Part shown: one piece after another, positions 17,450-26,194 of the stretch
How the letters are laid out: the number at the start of each line of letters is the position of its first letter
Position numbering within the stretch: the first letter of the stretch is position 1
Assembly (NCBI GenBank): GCA_025210455.1
Contig: JAOARQ010000017.1
Coordinates: 1-64,000, forward strand
Reading direction: 5' to 3'
DNA from: Pelagimonas sp.
GTDB lineage: Bacteria; Pseudomonadota; Alphaproteobacteria; Rhodobacterales; Rhodobacteraceae
Length of the DNA: 64,000 nt
The notes under the pieces: generated by a model
The model's input: only the letters and a program-made list of their open reading frames with translations
What the model was told of the DNA's origin: nothing
The model's database searches: none
Position numbers and translations under genes: made by a program

Positions 17450-18556
17450 ATGACGCGAACCATCCATTACGGCATCATCGGCTGCGGCATGATGGGGCAG
17501 GAACATCTGCATAATATTGCACTGCTGGACAACACGCAGGTTGTGGGCATCTATGAACCTGATGCTGAGATGGTGGCCAAGGCCTCGGCCATTGCCCCCG
17601 ATGCGCAGATGGTCGCGTCGGTTGATGCGCTGCTTGAGATCGAGACCTTGGATTGTCTGGTGATCGTCAGCCCGAACTTTTGCCATGTAGAGCAGCTAGA
17701 GCAGATCGCCGCCAAACGCCCGCTGCCATTGCTGGTGGAAAAGCCGCTTTTCACCGATGCTGCGGATGCCGTCCGGATCGAAGCGCTGCGCGCCAGCTAT
17801 CCCTGCCCGATCTGGGTGGCGATGGAATATCGCTATATGCCCCCCATCGCGGCACTGCTGGACAGCGCCGATCAGGCGACTGGCGGCATTCAGATGCTGT
17901 CGATCCGCGAACATCGCTTTCCGTTTCTGGAAAAGGTCGGCGACTGGAACCGTTTTAACGCCAAGACCGGCGGTACCTTTGTGGAAAAATGCTGCCATTT
18001 CTTCGATCTGATGCGGTTGGTGCTGAAATCGGATCCGGTACGGGTGATGGCCAGTGCCGGTCAGGCGGTGAACCATCTGGAAGAACGCTATGACGGTGCA
18101 ACACCGGATATTCTGGATCATGGCTATGTGATTGTTGATTTTGCCTCTGGAGCGCGGGCAATGCTGGAGCTGTGCATGTTCGCCGAAGGGGCGCGCTATC
18201 AGGAAGAAATCTCGGCGGTGGGGGCCAAAGGCAAGATCGAAGCACTGGTGCCCGGACCCGGCCGTTTCTGGCCCAGCCATCTGGGGGATGCCCCAGTGCC
18301 CCAAGTCATCATCAGCCCACGCGATCCCAAAGGCCCTGAAATCAAAGAGGTGCCAGTAGATGCGGCGCTGCTGGCGGCGGGGGATCACAATGGATCGACC
18401 TTTTACCAGCATCAGGGCTTTGCCGAGCTGGTGCGCGGCCAGCGCGATAGGCCCGACGTCAGCCTGCAAGATGGGGCCTGGGCGGTGAAAATTGGTCTCG
18501 CGGCGCAACGGTCAGCTGCAACGGGTCAGGCGGTCTTACTGGCCGAAATGGGTTAA
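17450..18556 (+). CDS. Gfo/Idh/MocA family NAD(P)-dependent dehydrogenase
   Basis: The 368-residue protein has the Rossmann start YGIIGCGMMGQEHL, the family's EKPL motif (VEKPLFTDA, with the catalytic Lys) and a C-terminal MocA-like domain containing NAKTGGTFVEKCCHFFDL. These enzymes oxidise or reduce sugars, inositols and their derivatives. It has AAGGGA before the start and lies 16 bases after the regulator. In this setting it may act on the sulfosugar itself or on the desulfonated sugar. I do not recognise a characterised subgroup. Confidence 0.88.
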   Translation: MTRTIHYGIIGCGMMGQEHLHNIALLDNTQVVGIYEPDAEMVAKASAIAPDAQMVASVDALLEIETLDCLVIVSPNFCHVEQLEQIAAKRPLPLLVEKPLFTDAADAVRIEALRASYPCPIWVAMEYRYMPPIAALLDSADQATGGIQMLSIREHRFPFLEKVGDWNRFNAKTGGTFVEKCCHFFDLMRLVLKSDPVRVMASAGQAVNHLEERYDGATPDILDHGYVIVDFASGARAMLELCMFAEGARYQEEISAVGAKGKIEALVPGPGRFWPSHLGDAPVPQVIISPRDPKGPEIKEVPVDAALLAAGDHNGSTFYQHQGFAELVRGQRDRPDVSLQDGAWAVKIGLAAQRSAATGQAVLLAEMG

Positions 18557-18562
18557 CCCTGT

Positions 18563-18594
18563 GGTGCCAGCCCCCAAAAACCGGGGCTGGCACC
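18563..18594. terminator. Hairpin between convergent genes
   Basis: GGTGCCAGCCCC and GGGGCTGGCACC form a perfect 12-bp stem around an 8-base loop, exactly between the convergent Gfo/Idh and comE-like genes. There is no long T-run on either side, but position and strength fit a shared terminator. Confidence 0.6.
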
Positions 18595-18600
18595 AGGATA

Positions 18601-19155
18601 TTACTTTGCCACTTCCGCCATAAAGCGTTCGCGGATCAAGATCGGGTTCATCTCGATCACCGGCACCTGCACATTGCCGCTGTCACATTTCGAGACAATC
18701 ACCGTCATCTGGCCTGCGTCCAATGCGGATTGCAGCGCCTGCGGCGTGTCCTTGGCAGAAACCTCAATGACATTTTCGCAGCCACAGGCCTGCGCCACAG
18801 CCGCTAGCGATGTCTTGCGCCCGGCATAGGTGGGCTGATCGCCGGTAGATCCATAAGATCCATTGTCCACGATCAGCAGAATATAGTTGTCACAGGGATT
18901 GTTGGCGATGGTCGACAGGGTCGCCAGATTGGTCAGCACCGAGCCATCCCCGTCAATCGAGATCACCGGCTTATCCTGCGCCAGCGCCAGACCAAAGCCG
19001 ATCGAACTGGCCAGCCCCATGGTGCCCAACATGTAAAAATTCGAAGGCTGATCATCCAGCGCAAACAGCTCCTGGCTGGGCGCGCCAATATTGCAGACCA
19101 CCAGTTGATCCGAAATCATCGGGATCAGGGTTTTCAACAGCTCATTGCGGATCAT
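18601..19155 (-). CDS. comE: Sulfopyruvate decarboxylase-like, beta (TPP-binding) subunit
   Basis: The 184-residue protein matches the thiamine-diphosphate-binding half of ComDE: LGTMGLASSIGFGLALA, the TPP motif GDGSVLTN, and IVDNGSYGSTGDQPTYAG. ComDE turns 3-sulfopyruvate into sulfoacetaldehyde and CO2, and phosphonopyruvate decarboxylase is the closest relative. Its start overlaps the alpha-subunit stop by 4 bases (ATGA). No sulfoacetaldehyde acetyltransferase (Xsc) gene is in the window, so the downstream step must lie elsewhere or the substrate differs. Confidence 0.8.
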   Translation of the reverse strand: MIRNELLKTLIPMISDQLVVCNIGAPSQELFALDDQPSNFYMLGTMGLASSIGFGLALAQDKPVISIDGDGSVLTNLATLSTIANNPCDNYILLIVDNGSYGSTGDQPTYAGRKTSLAAVAQACGCENVIEVSAKDTPQALQSALDAGQMTVIVSKCDSGNVQVPVIEMNPILIRERFMAEVAK

Positions 19156-19658
19156 GTTGCGGCCCTCCAGAAGCTTGCATCGGTCAGAATGGCGACGGGC
19201 TTTTTGCTCATCTGGGTATGGGCCAGAATGGCAGGCAGCTCCTGCGCGTCTTCCGGTTTGTGGAAATGATAGGTCTGGATATGCATCTGATCCAGAATCG
19301 CCTTGGTGTGCAGCGCCATTTCCACCTGACAGGCCACCGGTTCGCCCAGCTCACCGCGATAGCTGATCAGCATCGGCAGCGGGATCTGGTAGAACTGGAT
19401 CAGGGTTGCCAGCGTATTCACCACCACCCCAAGCGCCGTGTTCTGCATGAAGATCGCTGGGCGCATCCCGCCCATATAGGCCCCTGCGCACAGGCCCATG
19501 CCTTCGTCTTCCTTGTTTGAGGGCACATGCAGAATATCCGAGGTCTGATCCAGCACCTCAATCACCCCTGCCAGCTGTTTGCAGGGCACCGAGGTGACAA
19601 AATCCACCCCAGCGGCTCTGAAATCCCCGATGATTTGCCTGTCGATGTCTTTGACCAT
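19152..19658 (-). CDS. comD: Sulfopyruvate decarboxylase-like, alpha subunit
   Basis: The 168-residue protein is the pyrimidine-binding half of a split TPP enzyme: VDFVTSVPCKQLAG, then SNKEDEGMGLCAGAYMGG with the activating Glu, and PAIFMQNTALGVVVNTLATL. These blocks match ComD. I chose the ATG at 19658 because GGGAGG lies 5 bases upstream. The frame is open 77 codons further upstream, but that part runs through the terminator of the neighbouring operon. It forms an operon with the beta subunit. Confidence 0.8.
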   Translation of the reverse strand: MVKDIDRQIIGDFRAAGVDFVTSVPCKQLAGVIEVLDQTSDILHVPSNKEDEGMGLCAGAYMGGMRPAIFMQNTALGVVVNTLATLIQFYQIPLPMLISYRGELGEPVACQVEMALHTKAILDQMHIQTYHFHKPEDAQELPAILAHTQMSKKPVAILTDASFWRAAT

Positions 19659-19858
19659 GTGTCCTCCCATGCAGAATGCCTGCGCCCGGACCACGCCCCA
19701 GCCGCAGTTTTGCCGAACCTCGCAGGAAAAACATGCGCAAAGCAAGCCTGCGCTAGCTTCCAGGTGCTCCATTTTGGAAAGGTGAATTGCTGTTTCATCT
19801 TGCTGAAATCGGGCGGGGGAATTTGCGCCAATTCTGTCGAAATTCACCCCACCCAGCA

Positions 19859-19886
19859 AAAAGGCCGCCCAGATGAGCGGCCTTTT
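19859..19886 (-). terminator. Terminator of the TakP-type TRAP operon
   Basis: AAAAGGCCGC and GCGGCCTTTT form a 10-bp stem around an 8-base loop. On the minus strand a T-run follows (CCTTTTTGC). It sits 31 bases past the stop of the large TRAP subunit and separates that operon from comD. Confidence 0.8.
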
Positions 19887-19917
19887 CAAATCTGTCAGTG
19901 CGATTCTATCCGCGCGA

Positions 19918-22272
19918 TCAGTTTGGAATCAGATCCGGAATGATCGTCACAATCCCCGGGAAGCTGGCCAGCAACAGCAGCCCTGCCACCTGGATCAGCA
20001 CAAAGGGAATAACACCGCGATAGATGTGACCGGTGGTGACTTCCTTGGGGGCCACGCCACGCAGGTAGAACAGCGCAAAGCCAAAGGGCGGCGTCAGGAA
20101 AGACGTCTGCAGGTTCACCGCGATCATGATGGTCACCCATTTCGGATCGAAATGCGCCCCATAGATCACCGGGCCCACAATCGGCACCACGATGTAGATG
20201 ATCTCCAGGAAGTCCAACACAAAGCCCAGCACAAAGAGCACCAGCATCACGATCAGGAACACTGTCTGAACGTTGTCAAAGCTCTTGAGGAACTGCTGGA
20301 TGTAATGTTCGCCACCAAAGGAAATCACCACAAGGTTTAGCAACTGCGAGGCAATCAGGATCGTGAAGACCATGCTGGTCACCTTGGCTGTTTCCCGCAC
20401 CGCCGGGGTCAGAACACCCGACTTGAACAGAACCCAGCAGCTGAACAGCAACCCAAACAGCGCATAGAGATAGGCTGCATAGGCCGCGAGGAAGGCAAAC
20501 CAGGTCTGGCCATTCACATTGTCGCTGTTGATCCGCAGGTCAAAGTTCACACCGATCAGGATCATCACGATCACCGCAAGGGTCGAGAAGATGATGATCT
20601 TAGGGGACCGATCCTGCTCTTGCAGCTTGCGATAGGCTGCCAGCATGATAGCACCTGCCGCGCCAAGCGCCGCCGCCGGTGTTGGGTTGGTGATCCCGCC
20701 AAGGATCGAGCCCAGCACCGCCACGATCAGCACCAGCGGTGGGAAGACCACGCGCAGCAGATCGTTTTTCGACAGCAGAGTGAAGGCGTATTTGGTGCCC
20801 CACAGTGCGATCAGCCAGGGGCCAATCATCAGCAGCGTGGTCACGCCCGGGCTGGTCAGCGGCGAAATCAGCACCACATCCACCAGCAGCCCCAGGATCA
20901 GACCACCTGCACCAATCAGCAGCGGTCTTGGGTCTGCGCTGGGCGATACGCCACGGGCGACCGACAGGATCAGGCCCAGAACAACCGCGATCAGCATGAT
21001 ACCTGTGCCAATCGGAGCCGCATTGGCCACTTTCTCGGCACGCAGTTCAACAACCTGTTCGTCGGTCAGACGCACACTTTCCTGAACACCGCCAGCATCG
21101 TCGATGGCTTTCTGTTCGGCCACGGCGGTATCCCACGCCTCTTGCCCGTGCAGTTCGATCATCGACACCTGACACTGTTCAGAGACATTGGTGCGCAGGC
21201 TGGCTGTTTTGCCCTGATCGGTAAAGCTGTCCACCTGCACCGACTGTGAGCCAACCAGACCCACCTGCCCCAGCAGCAGCATACCAGCGATCAGACCAAC
21301 CGGAACGGCCAGATACCATGTAAAGGCTTCTGAGCGGGTGACAGGTTCGCCATTGGCATCGCCCAGTTCCACCGCAGGCGCCTTGGACGGGTTCAGCATC
21401 GCAAACCCAAAGGCATAAAGCGCATAGAGCACCGCCAGCATGATCCCCGGCAGCAGGGCCGCCTGGAACAGCGTACCGACAGACACAACCGCCGGTTTGC
21501 CCAGATAGGTCAGCGCATCGGAACAGCCTGCCTCCATTGCGCGGGTTTCCTGCGCGGCGGAATACAGATCGCCCGCAAGCGTCCCCAGAAGAACAATCAC
21601 GATCGACGGCGGAATGATCTGCCCCAATGTCCCAGAGGCGGCAATCACACCGGTCGCCAGCTCTGGCGAATAGTTGTTGCGCAGCATGGTGGGCAGCGCC
21701 AGCAGCCCCATGGTCACAACGGTTGCACCCACGATCCCGGTCGAGGCGGCAAGGAAAGCGCCCACGACAACAATCGACACCGCCAGACCGCCGGGCAGCG
21801 GGCCAAAGACGCGCGCCATGGTGGTCAGCAGATCGTTTGCGATCTTGGAGCGTTCCAGCACGATGCCCATCAGAACGAACATCAGAACCGCCAGCAGGGT
21901 TTCAATCGACTGACCCGCAATCACACGTTCATTCACACGGTTGGTGATGAACGAAATATTGCGGTCCAGCGCAACTTCCCAGCCGCGTTCAAACAGCGGG
22001 CCCGCCACGGTGGGCAGATCAGGATAGGTAAAGACCGAAATCTTTTCAGGCACCACCCCCGAAGCCACCACCGCGCGATAAGCATCGCTGCCGGTGTCAA
22101 TCGCATGGTGGATCAGCAAACCGGCGCTATCCAGCGCGGCGATCAGGCCGAAGGAAATAAGACCAGCCCCACCAATGGCAAAGGCCACCGGGAAACCAGA
22201 GAGGATCGACGCAAAGAGCGTCAGGAATACGATGATCAGGCCGATCTCGACTCCATCAAGTCCAAATAGCAT
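19918..22272 (-). CDS. TRAP transporter large subunit with big insertion (TakM-like)
   Basis: At 784 residues this is far longer than a normal DctM (about 430). The N-terminal part has GTLGQIIPPSIVIVLLG and the C-terminal part has NLQTSFLTPPFGFALFYLRG, both DctM motifs. Between them are about 300 extra residues: membrane segments plus a hydrophilic stretch (about 345-410) rich in Glu, Asp and Gln. Enlarged DctM subunits of this kind go with TakP-type binding proteins for 2-oxo acids and related compounds. It follows the small subunit by 15 bases. Confidence 0.9.
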   Translation of the reverse strand: MLFGLDGVEIGLIIVFLTLFASILSGFPVAFAIGGAGLISFGLIAALDSAGLLIHHAIDTGSDAYRAVVASGVVPEKISVFTYPDLPTVAGPLFERGWEVALDRNISFITNRVNERVIAGQSIETLLAVLMFVLMGIVLERSKIANDLLTTMARVFGPLPGGLAVSIVVVGAFLAASTGIVGATVVTMGLLALPTMLRNNYSPELATGVIAASGTLGQIIPPSIVIVLLGTLAGDLYSAAQETRAMEAGCSDALTYLGKPAVVSVGTLFQAALLPGIMLAVLYALYAFGFAMLNPSKAPAVELGDANGEPVTRSEAFTWYLAVPVGLIAGMLLLGQVGLVGSQSVQVDSFTDQGKTASLRTNVSEQCQVSMIELHGQEAWDTAVAEQKAIDDAGGVQESVRLTDEQVVELRAEKVANAAPIGTGIMLIAVVLGLILSVARGVSPSADPRPLLIGAGGLILGLLVDVVLISPLTSPGVTTLLMIGPWLIALWGTKYAFTLLSKNDLLRVVFPPLVLIVAVLGSILGGITNPTPAAALGAAGAIMLAAYRKLQEQDRSPKIIIFSTLAVIVMILIGVNFDLRINSDNVNGQTWFAFLAAYAAYLYALFGLLFSCWVLFKSGVLTPAVRETAKVTSMVFTILIASQLLNLVVISFGGEHYIQQFLKSFDNVQTVFLIVMLVLFVLGFVLDFLEIIYIVVPIVGPVIYGAHFDPKWVTIMIAVNLQTSFLTPPFGFALFYLRGVAPKEVTTGHIYRGVIPFVLIQVAGLLLLASFPGIVTIIPDLIPN

Positions 22273-22287
22273 TACTCTGTCCTCGTA

Positions 22288-23223
22288 TCAGTGTACTGCG
22301 AGATCTTCAGGCACTGCGGCGTCATCACCCGCATTGTCGAGATCAAGATGTTTGCCGTCGCTCTCTTCGCCTTCGCGCCATTCCAGGAAGCTGCGCCAGA
22401 AGAAGGCCCAGGCCTGAAGGAAGATCATACCGCACATCGCGACAATCAGGACCTTGAAGAGAAAATAGCCATTAAAGCCATTGGGGCTGAAACCGATGGT
22501 TTCCACATTCCAGCGCAAAGCTCGGGCTTTCATCACCAGACGCTCCAGCTGATCCGACGCCGATGGCTTGGGCACGATCAGGTGGCGCCACAGGAAGAAC
22601 CAGGAATACATCCACATCAACGTGGCCATAGGGATCATGAAAAATAGCGATCCAAACATATCGACCATCTTTTTGGCCCGGTAGCTGAGCGGCGCATAAA
22701 TCAGGTCCACCCGCACATGGCCGCGTTGCACAAACGTATAGGCAAGGCAAAGCGCAACGACCATAGCATTGAAAAGCTTCAGTTCTTCGGCGTACCAGGA
22801 AATATCGAAATCCAGCGGCACCCCAAACCCAAACACGATGTCAGGTCGTGAAAAGATGCGCTGCATAAAGACGATGACCACCTGCTGAAGCACCATCAAA
22901 AGACCAGCCCATGCAAACAGTCTTCCGGTGGCGTTGGCCACCCCTTCCAGACCTTTCACCGCGCCCCACAAGATGTCATTCTTCCAGACGCCGATTGCAA
23001 AGATCACCGTGAAGATCAGGATGCAGACAAAGAAGAATTCAACCGATGCACCATAGTAGATAAACCGCATCAGGGATTGTTTATCTTCTGTGGTATTGGA
23101 CCACGACAGCCAGTCCAACCAAGCAGACGGATGCGTGATCGCATATCCGAGATTATAAAAAGCTAGGGCAATGTTCTCGAAGATCCAGTAGATCAAACTG
23201 CCAAAGCCGCCTTCCTCTTTCAT
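22288..23223 (-). CDS. TRAP transporter small subunit, enlarged (TakQ-like)
   Basis: The 311-residue protein is longer than usual DctQ proteins (150-200). The core VQRGHVRVDLIYAPLSYRAKK and the four-helix DctQ domain lie in the second half, after an N-terminal extension with extra membrane segments (about residues 55-125). The C-terminus is acidic and cytosolic. The enlargement matches that of the large subunit encoded next to it. Confidence 0.88.
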   Translation of the reverse strand: MKEEGGFGSLIYWIFENIALAFYNLGYAITHPSAWLDWLSWSNTTEDKQSLMRFIYYGASVEFFFVCILIFTVIFAIGVWKNDILWGAVKGLEGVANATGRLFAWAGLLMVLQQVVIVFMQRIFSRPDIVFGFGVPLDFDISWYAEELKLFNAMVVALCLAYTFVQRGHVRVDLIYAPLSYRAKKMVDMFGSLFFMIPMATLMWMYSWFFLWRHLIVPKPSASDQLERLVMKARALRWNVETIGFSPNGFNGYFLFKVLIVAMCGMIFLQAWAFFWRSFLEWREGEESDGKHLDLDNAGDDAAVPEDLAVH

Positions 23224-23296
23224 GATGTCCCCCGTGAGTATCCCGGGTTATCCCGGTCGTTTCGCCACAGCAAAATCAAGGCCGGGCAAGGTGTGG

Positions 23297-23321
23297 AAAA
23301 GGCCCTCGATTCACGAGGGCC
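23297..23321 (-). terminator. Hairpin between binding-protein and membrane-subunit genes
   Basis: GGCCCTCG and CGAGGGCC form a perfect 8-bp stem around a 5-base loop, followed on the minus strand by TTTT. It lies inside the operon, between the dctP-like and dctQ-like genes. A partial terminator or mRNA-stabilising stem here would give more binding protein than membrane subunits, a common arrangement in transport operons. Confidence 0.6.
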
Positions 23322-23345
23322 TCTCCATAAAAGATTCGTTGACGA

Positions 23346-24434
23346 TTACTGACCGCCCAGAACGCGCACGCGCTGCTGAACATAGTAGCCGTCTGATTTG
23401 TTGATCCAGCTTGCCGAATTCGCCAGCGACGCTTCGAAAGAGCCACGGATCTTGGCAAAGAGTTCATCGCCCATGTTTTCATCCATGACTTCTTTGGAGG
23501 CTGCACCGAAGGCATCCCAAACGTCATCCGAGAATTGCATGGTCTTCACACCCTGCGCCTGCAGACGCGCGAGCGCTGCACCGTTTTTCGCCAGTGTTTC
23601 AGCCAGCTGGTACTGGGTTACCGCCATAGACGCATAGCGCATGATCGCTTTATGCTGATCTGACAGTTCGTTCCAGACATCCAGGTTCACAGAAGATGCC
23701 AGCGCCGAACCCGGCTCGTGGAAGCCAGCGGTGTAGTAGATCTTCGCGACTTCCTGGAACCCGGCGCGCTCGTCGGCCATCGGGCCAACCCACTCAAGGC
23801 CGTCAATCGCACCCGACGACAGCGCCTGATACAGTTCACCACCTGGAATGTTCTGAACCGATGCGCCCAGTTTACCCAGAACCTTACCGCCCAGACCCGG
23901 CATACGGAAACGCAGGCCGTTGAAATCATCCGCCGATTTGATCTCTTTCGAGAACCAACCGCCCGACTGCGAGCCAGAGTTACCCGACAGCAGGCCCTTC
24001 AGGTTGAAAATCTGGCCCAGTTCGTCGTGCAGCTCTTCACCGCCGCCATGGTAGTACCAGTTTGATACTTCCTGCGCGGTCCCGCCAAACGGCACAGCTG
24101 TGAAATAGGCATAGCCCGGGTGCTGGTTGATGAAATAGTAGTCAGCCGAGTGATACATGTCAGCCTGACCGGAAGACACAGCATCAAACACTTCCAGCGC
24201 GCCAACCAGCTCGCCCGGTGCTTTTTTGTCGATGGTCAGAGACCCATCCGACATTTCGCCGACCATTTTTTCCAGATAGCTCGCAGCATCGTCCAGAACC
24301 GCAAAACCGCGCGGCCAGGATGTAACCATTGTCAGGGTGCGCTTGCCCTGCGCATATGCCGGCGCTGCCAGTGTGGTTGCAGCTGCGGCACCTGCGCCAA
24401 CAGTCGAGGCGCGCAAGAATGAACGACGATCCAT
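23346..24434 (-). CDS. TRAP transporter substrate-binding protein, TakP-like (2-oxo acid type)
   Basis: The 362-residue protein starts with a Tat-type signal, MDRRSFLRAS, and AYA cleavage. Its body follows the TakP group: TMVTSWPRGFAVLDDAA, YYFINQHPGYAYFTAVPFG, RFRMPGLGGKVL and GAIDGLEWVGP. TakP of Rhodobacter binds pyruvate and other 2-oxo acids with a sodium ion. Relatives bind other carboxylates. I chose the ATG at 24434 because GGGAGGA lies 6 bases upstream. The neighbouring 2-oxo-acid decarboxylase (comDE-like) suggests a sulfonated 2-oxo acid or similar as a candidate ligand. Confidence 0.9.
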   Translation of the reverse strand: MDRRSFLRASTVGAGAAAATTLAAPAYAQGKRTLTMVTSWPRGFAVLDDAASYLEKMVGEMSDGSLTIDKKAPGELVGALEVFDAVSSGQADMYHSADYYFINQHPGYAYFTAVPFGGTAQEVSNWYYHGGGEELHDELGQIFNLKGLLSGNSGSQSGGWFSKEIKSADDFNGLRFRMPGLGGKVLGKLGASVQNIPGGELYQALSSGAIDGLEWVGPMADERAGFQEVAKIYYTAGFHEPGSALASSVNLDVWNELSDQHKAIMRYASMAVTQYQLAETLAKNGAALARLQAQGVKTMQFSDDVWDAFGAASKEVMDENMGDELFAKIRGSFEASLANSASWINKSDGYYVQQRVRVLGGQ

Positions 24435-24760
24435 AAGTATCCTCCCATAGGATGTTTTCACGCAGTTTTGATCCACGTGATGTCGAATAAGTGATGAAAC
24501 CTTAGGGTGGCAGTGCCTGCAACGGAATACCCATTGCTACGTATTTGGCCAAAAAAGTGATCCAATTCAGCATATCTGGGAAAATACGCTGTCAATCATG
24601 GGGTTACGCCTGAAAGCGCTTGACAATTCCCTGGTTGGGAAAGGCTCCCGTTCACGCTAACGCACGCTATAGGTGTATCTTCCGCTACGGAAATCGGCAG
24701 AATCGCAAAACGGTATTCGGTGCTGCAACAGATCGTATTTGATGTTACGAATCCGCCCCA
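24435..24760. other. Divergent control region between TRAP operon and sensor kinase
   Basis: The 326 bases hold TTGACA on each strand (24620-24625 plus; 24590-24595 minus), but neither has a convincing -10 at standard spacing. A small dyad TTCCC/GGGAA lies at 24627-24641. The site of the response regulator's action is probably here, since it lies between the kinase gene and the transporter operon. Confidence 0.4.
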
Positions 24761-26176
24761 ATGAAACCCACTTTTCGACATCTGAGATTGAACTATGGCC
24801 AGAAGATCTTTCTTCTGGCGTCTATTCCTTTGGTGCTGACCACCGCTGCGATTGCCTTTGTGGTGGCGGCTCAGGCGCGTGCCCTGTCAGAGCGCGAAAT
24901 CCTCAGTCTTGAGACACAATTGATTGAGGCCAAAAAGCAGGAATTGCGTAATTATATCACTCAGGCCCGCAAAGGCACATACTACCTGTATGAAAGCGGC
25001 AGACTTGATGAAGACTTTTCCAAACTCAGGGTCACACAAATTCTGGCGGCCAAGACCTATGGCGATGAGGGGTTCTTTTTTGTCTATGATTTTGACGGCA
25101 ACAATCTGGTCTCACCGCGCCAGACCTATCTGATCAACAAGAACTGGTGGCATCTGGAAGACCGCGAAGGCACCAAGGTGGTGCAGGAATTTGTTCATGC
25201 CGCCCGCACCGGCGCGGGCTTTGTGGAACATTACTGGCCCAAGCCCTCAACCGGGGAAGAGGCGCGCATGATTACATATGTATCGTCTTTCCCGTCGTGG
25301 CGCTGGGCCGTGGGCACAGGCATTTTCATTGATGATGTGATTGCCTCGGTCGAAGCCGCCCGCGCTGAAATGCGATCCCGCATTATGCTGACCTTCTGGT
25401 ATATCGGCGGCATCACCGGGTCAGCGCTGCTGGTGGTCTTTATTTCCGGCTTTGCGCTGAACATGCGCGAACGCAGGCTGGCAGATGCAAAGCTGAAGGA
25501 GCTGACCCAGCGGGTGTTTGACGCGCAGGAAGAAGAACGCGGCCGGGTGGCGCGTGAATTGCACGACGGGATTTCGCAGATCCTTGTGGGGGTGAAATTT
25601 GCGCTGGATGTGGCGCGCAGGCAGGTCGTCAAATCCACCCCCGGTGCGGAACGCCCTCTGGACAAGGGGATCGACAACCTTGCCAGCGCCATTCATGAAG
25701 TCAGGCGCATCAGTCGCGATCTGCGTCCGGGTATTCTGGATGATCTCGGGCTGGGACCCGCGCTAAAAACACTGACCGATGAATTCAGCAAACGCACGGG
25801 CATTCAGGCGCAGTTCCAGACCGTGGTTTTTCGCAACCGGCTGGATCAAGAGGCCCGCATCGCGCTGTATCGCATTGCGCAAGAGGCGCTGACCAATGTT
25901 GAACGCCACGCCAATGCCAGCCGGGTCGAAGTGGACCTGCGCGGCCATCGCACCGGTGGCACCCTGCGTATTTCTGACAATGGTCAGGGGATAGACGATC
26001 TCTATGCCGCCCGCCCCGGCATCGGTCTGCGTAATATGCAAGAGCGCATCGAACAGTTGGGCGGCTCTTTGCGGGTCTTGTCTTCGAAATCCGGCACTGT
26101 CATTGAAGCCAACGTGCCTTTGACACATATGCTTCCACCTGAATCCGACACTGGCGCATCGCCAGATCGGCTTTGA
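24761..26176 (+). CDS. Sensor histidine kinase with periplasmic Cache domain (HisKA_3)
   Basis: In the 471-residue protein a first membrane helix (about 16-38) and a second (about 208-232) frame a single Cache domain (GFFFVYDFDGNNLV, KNWWHLEDREG, WRWAVGTGIFIDDV). The cytosolic part has the NarL-type H-box RVARELHDGISQ with His268, an N-box EALTNVERHANAS with Asn379, and G-boxes DNGQGI and GIGLRNM. Cache domains of this group sense small carboxylates. The gene is divergent from the TakP-type operon and is followed by its response regulator, so it probably senses the transported substrate. Confidence 0.92.
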   Translation: MKPTFRHLRLNYGQKIFLLASIPLVLTTAAIAFVVAAQARALSEREILSLETQLIEAKKQELRNYITQARKGTYYLYESGRLDEDFSKLRVTQILAAKTYGDEGFFFVYDFDGNNLVSPRQTYLINKNWWHLEDREGTKVVQEFVHAARTGAGFVEHYWPKPSTGEEARMITYVSSFPSWRWAVGTGIFIDDVIASVEAARAEMRSRIMLTFWYIGGITGSALLVVFISGFALNMRERRLADAKLKELTQRVFDAQEEERGRVARELHDGISQILVGVKFALDVARRQVVKSTPGAERPLDKGIDNLASAIHEVRRISRDLRPGILDDLGLGPALKTLTDEFSKRTGIQAQFQTVVFRNRLDQEARIALYRIAQEALTNVERHANASRVEVDLRGHRTGGTLRISDNGQGIDDLYAARPGIGLRNMQERIEQLGGSLRVLSSKSGTVIEANVPLTHMLPPESDTGASPDRL

Positions 26177-26194
26177 TAGGCTATAGAGTCTGAC

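Noticed and set aside
19659-19889. 77-codon upstream extension of comD
   Set aside because: It runs through the terminator of the neighbouring operon, is not similar to ComD, and the downstream ATG has a strong ribosome binding site.
24435-24760. Sigma-54 promoter in the TRAP/kinase control region
   Set aside because: A TGGCA...TGCA match exists near 24510, but the GG and GC are 8 rather than 10 bases apart.
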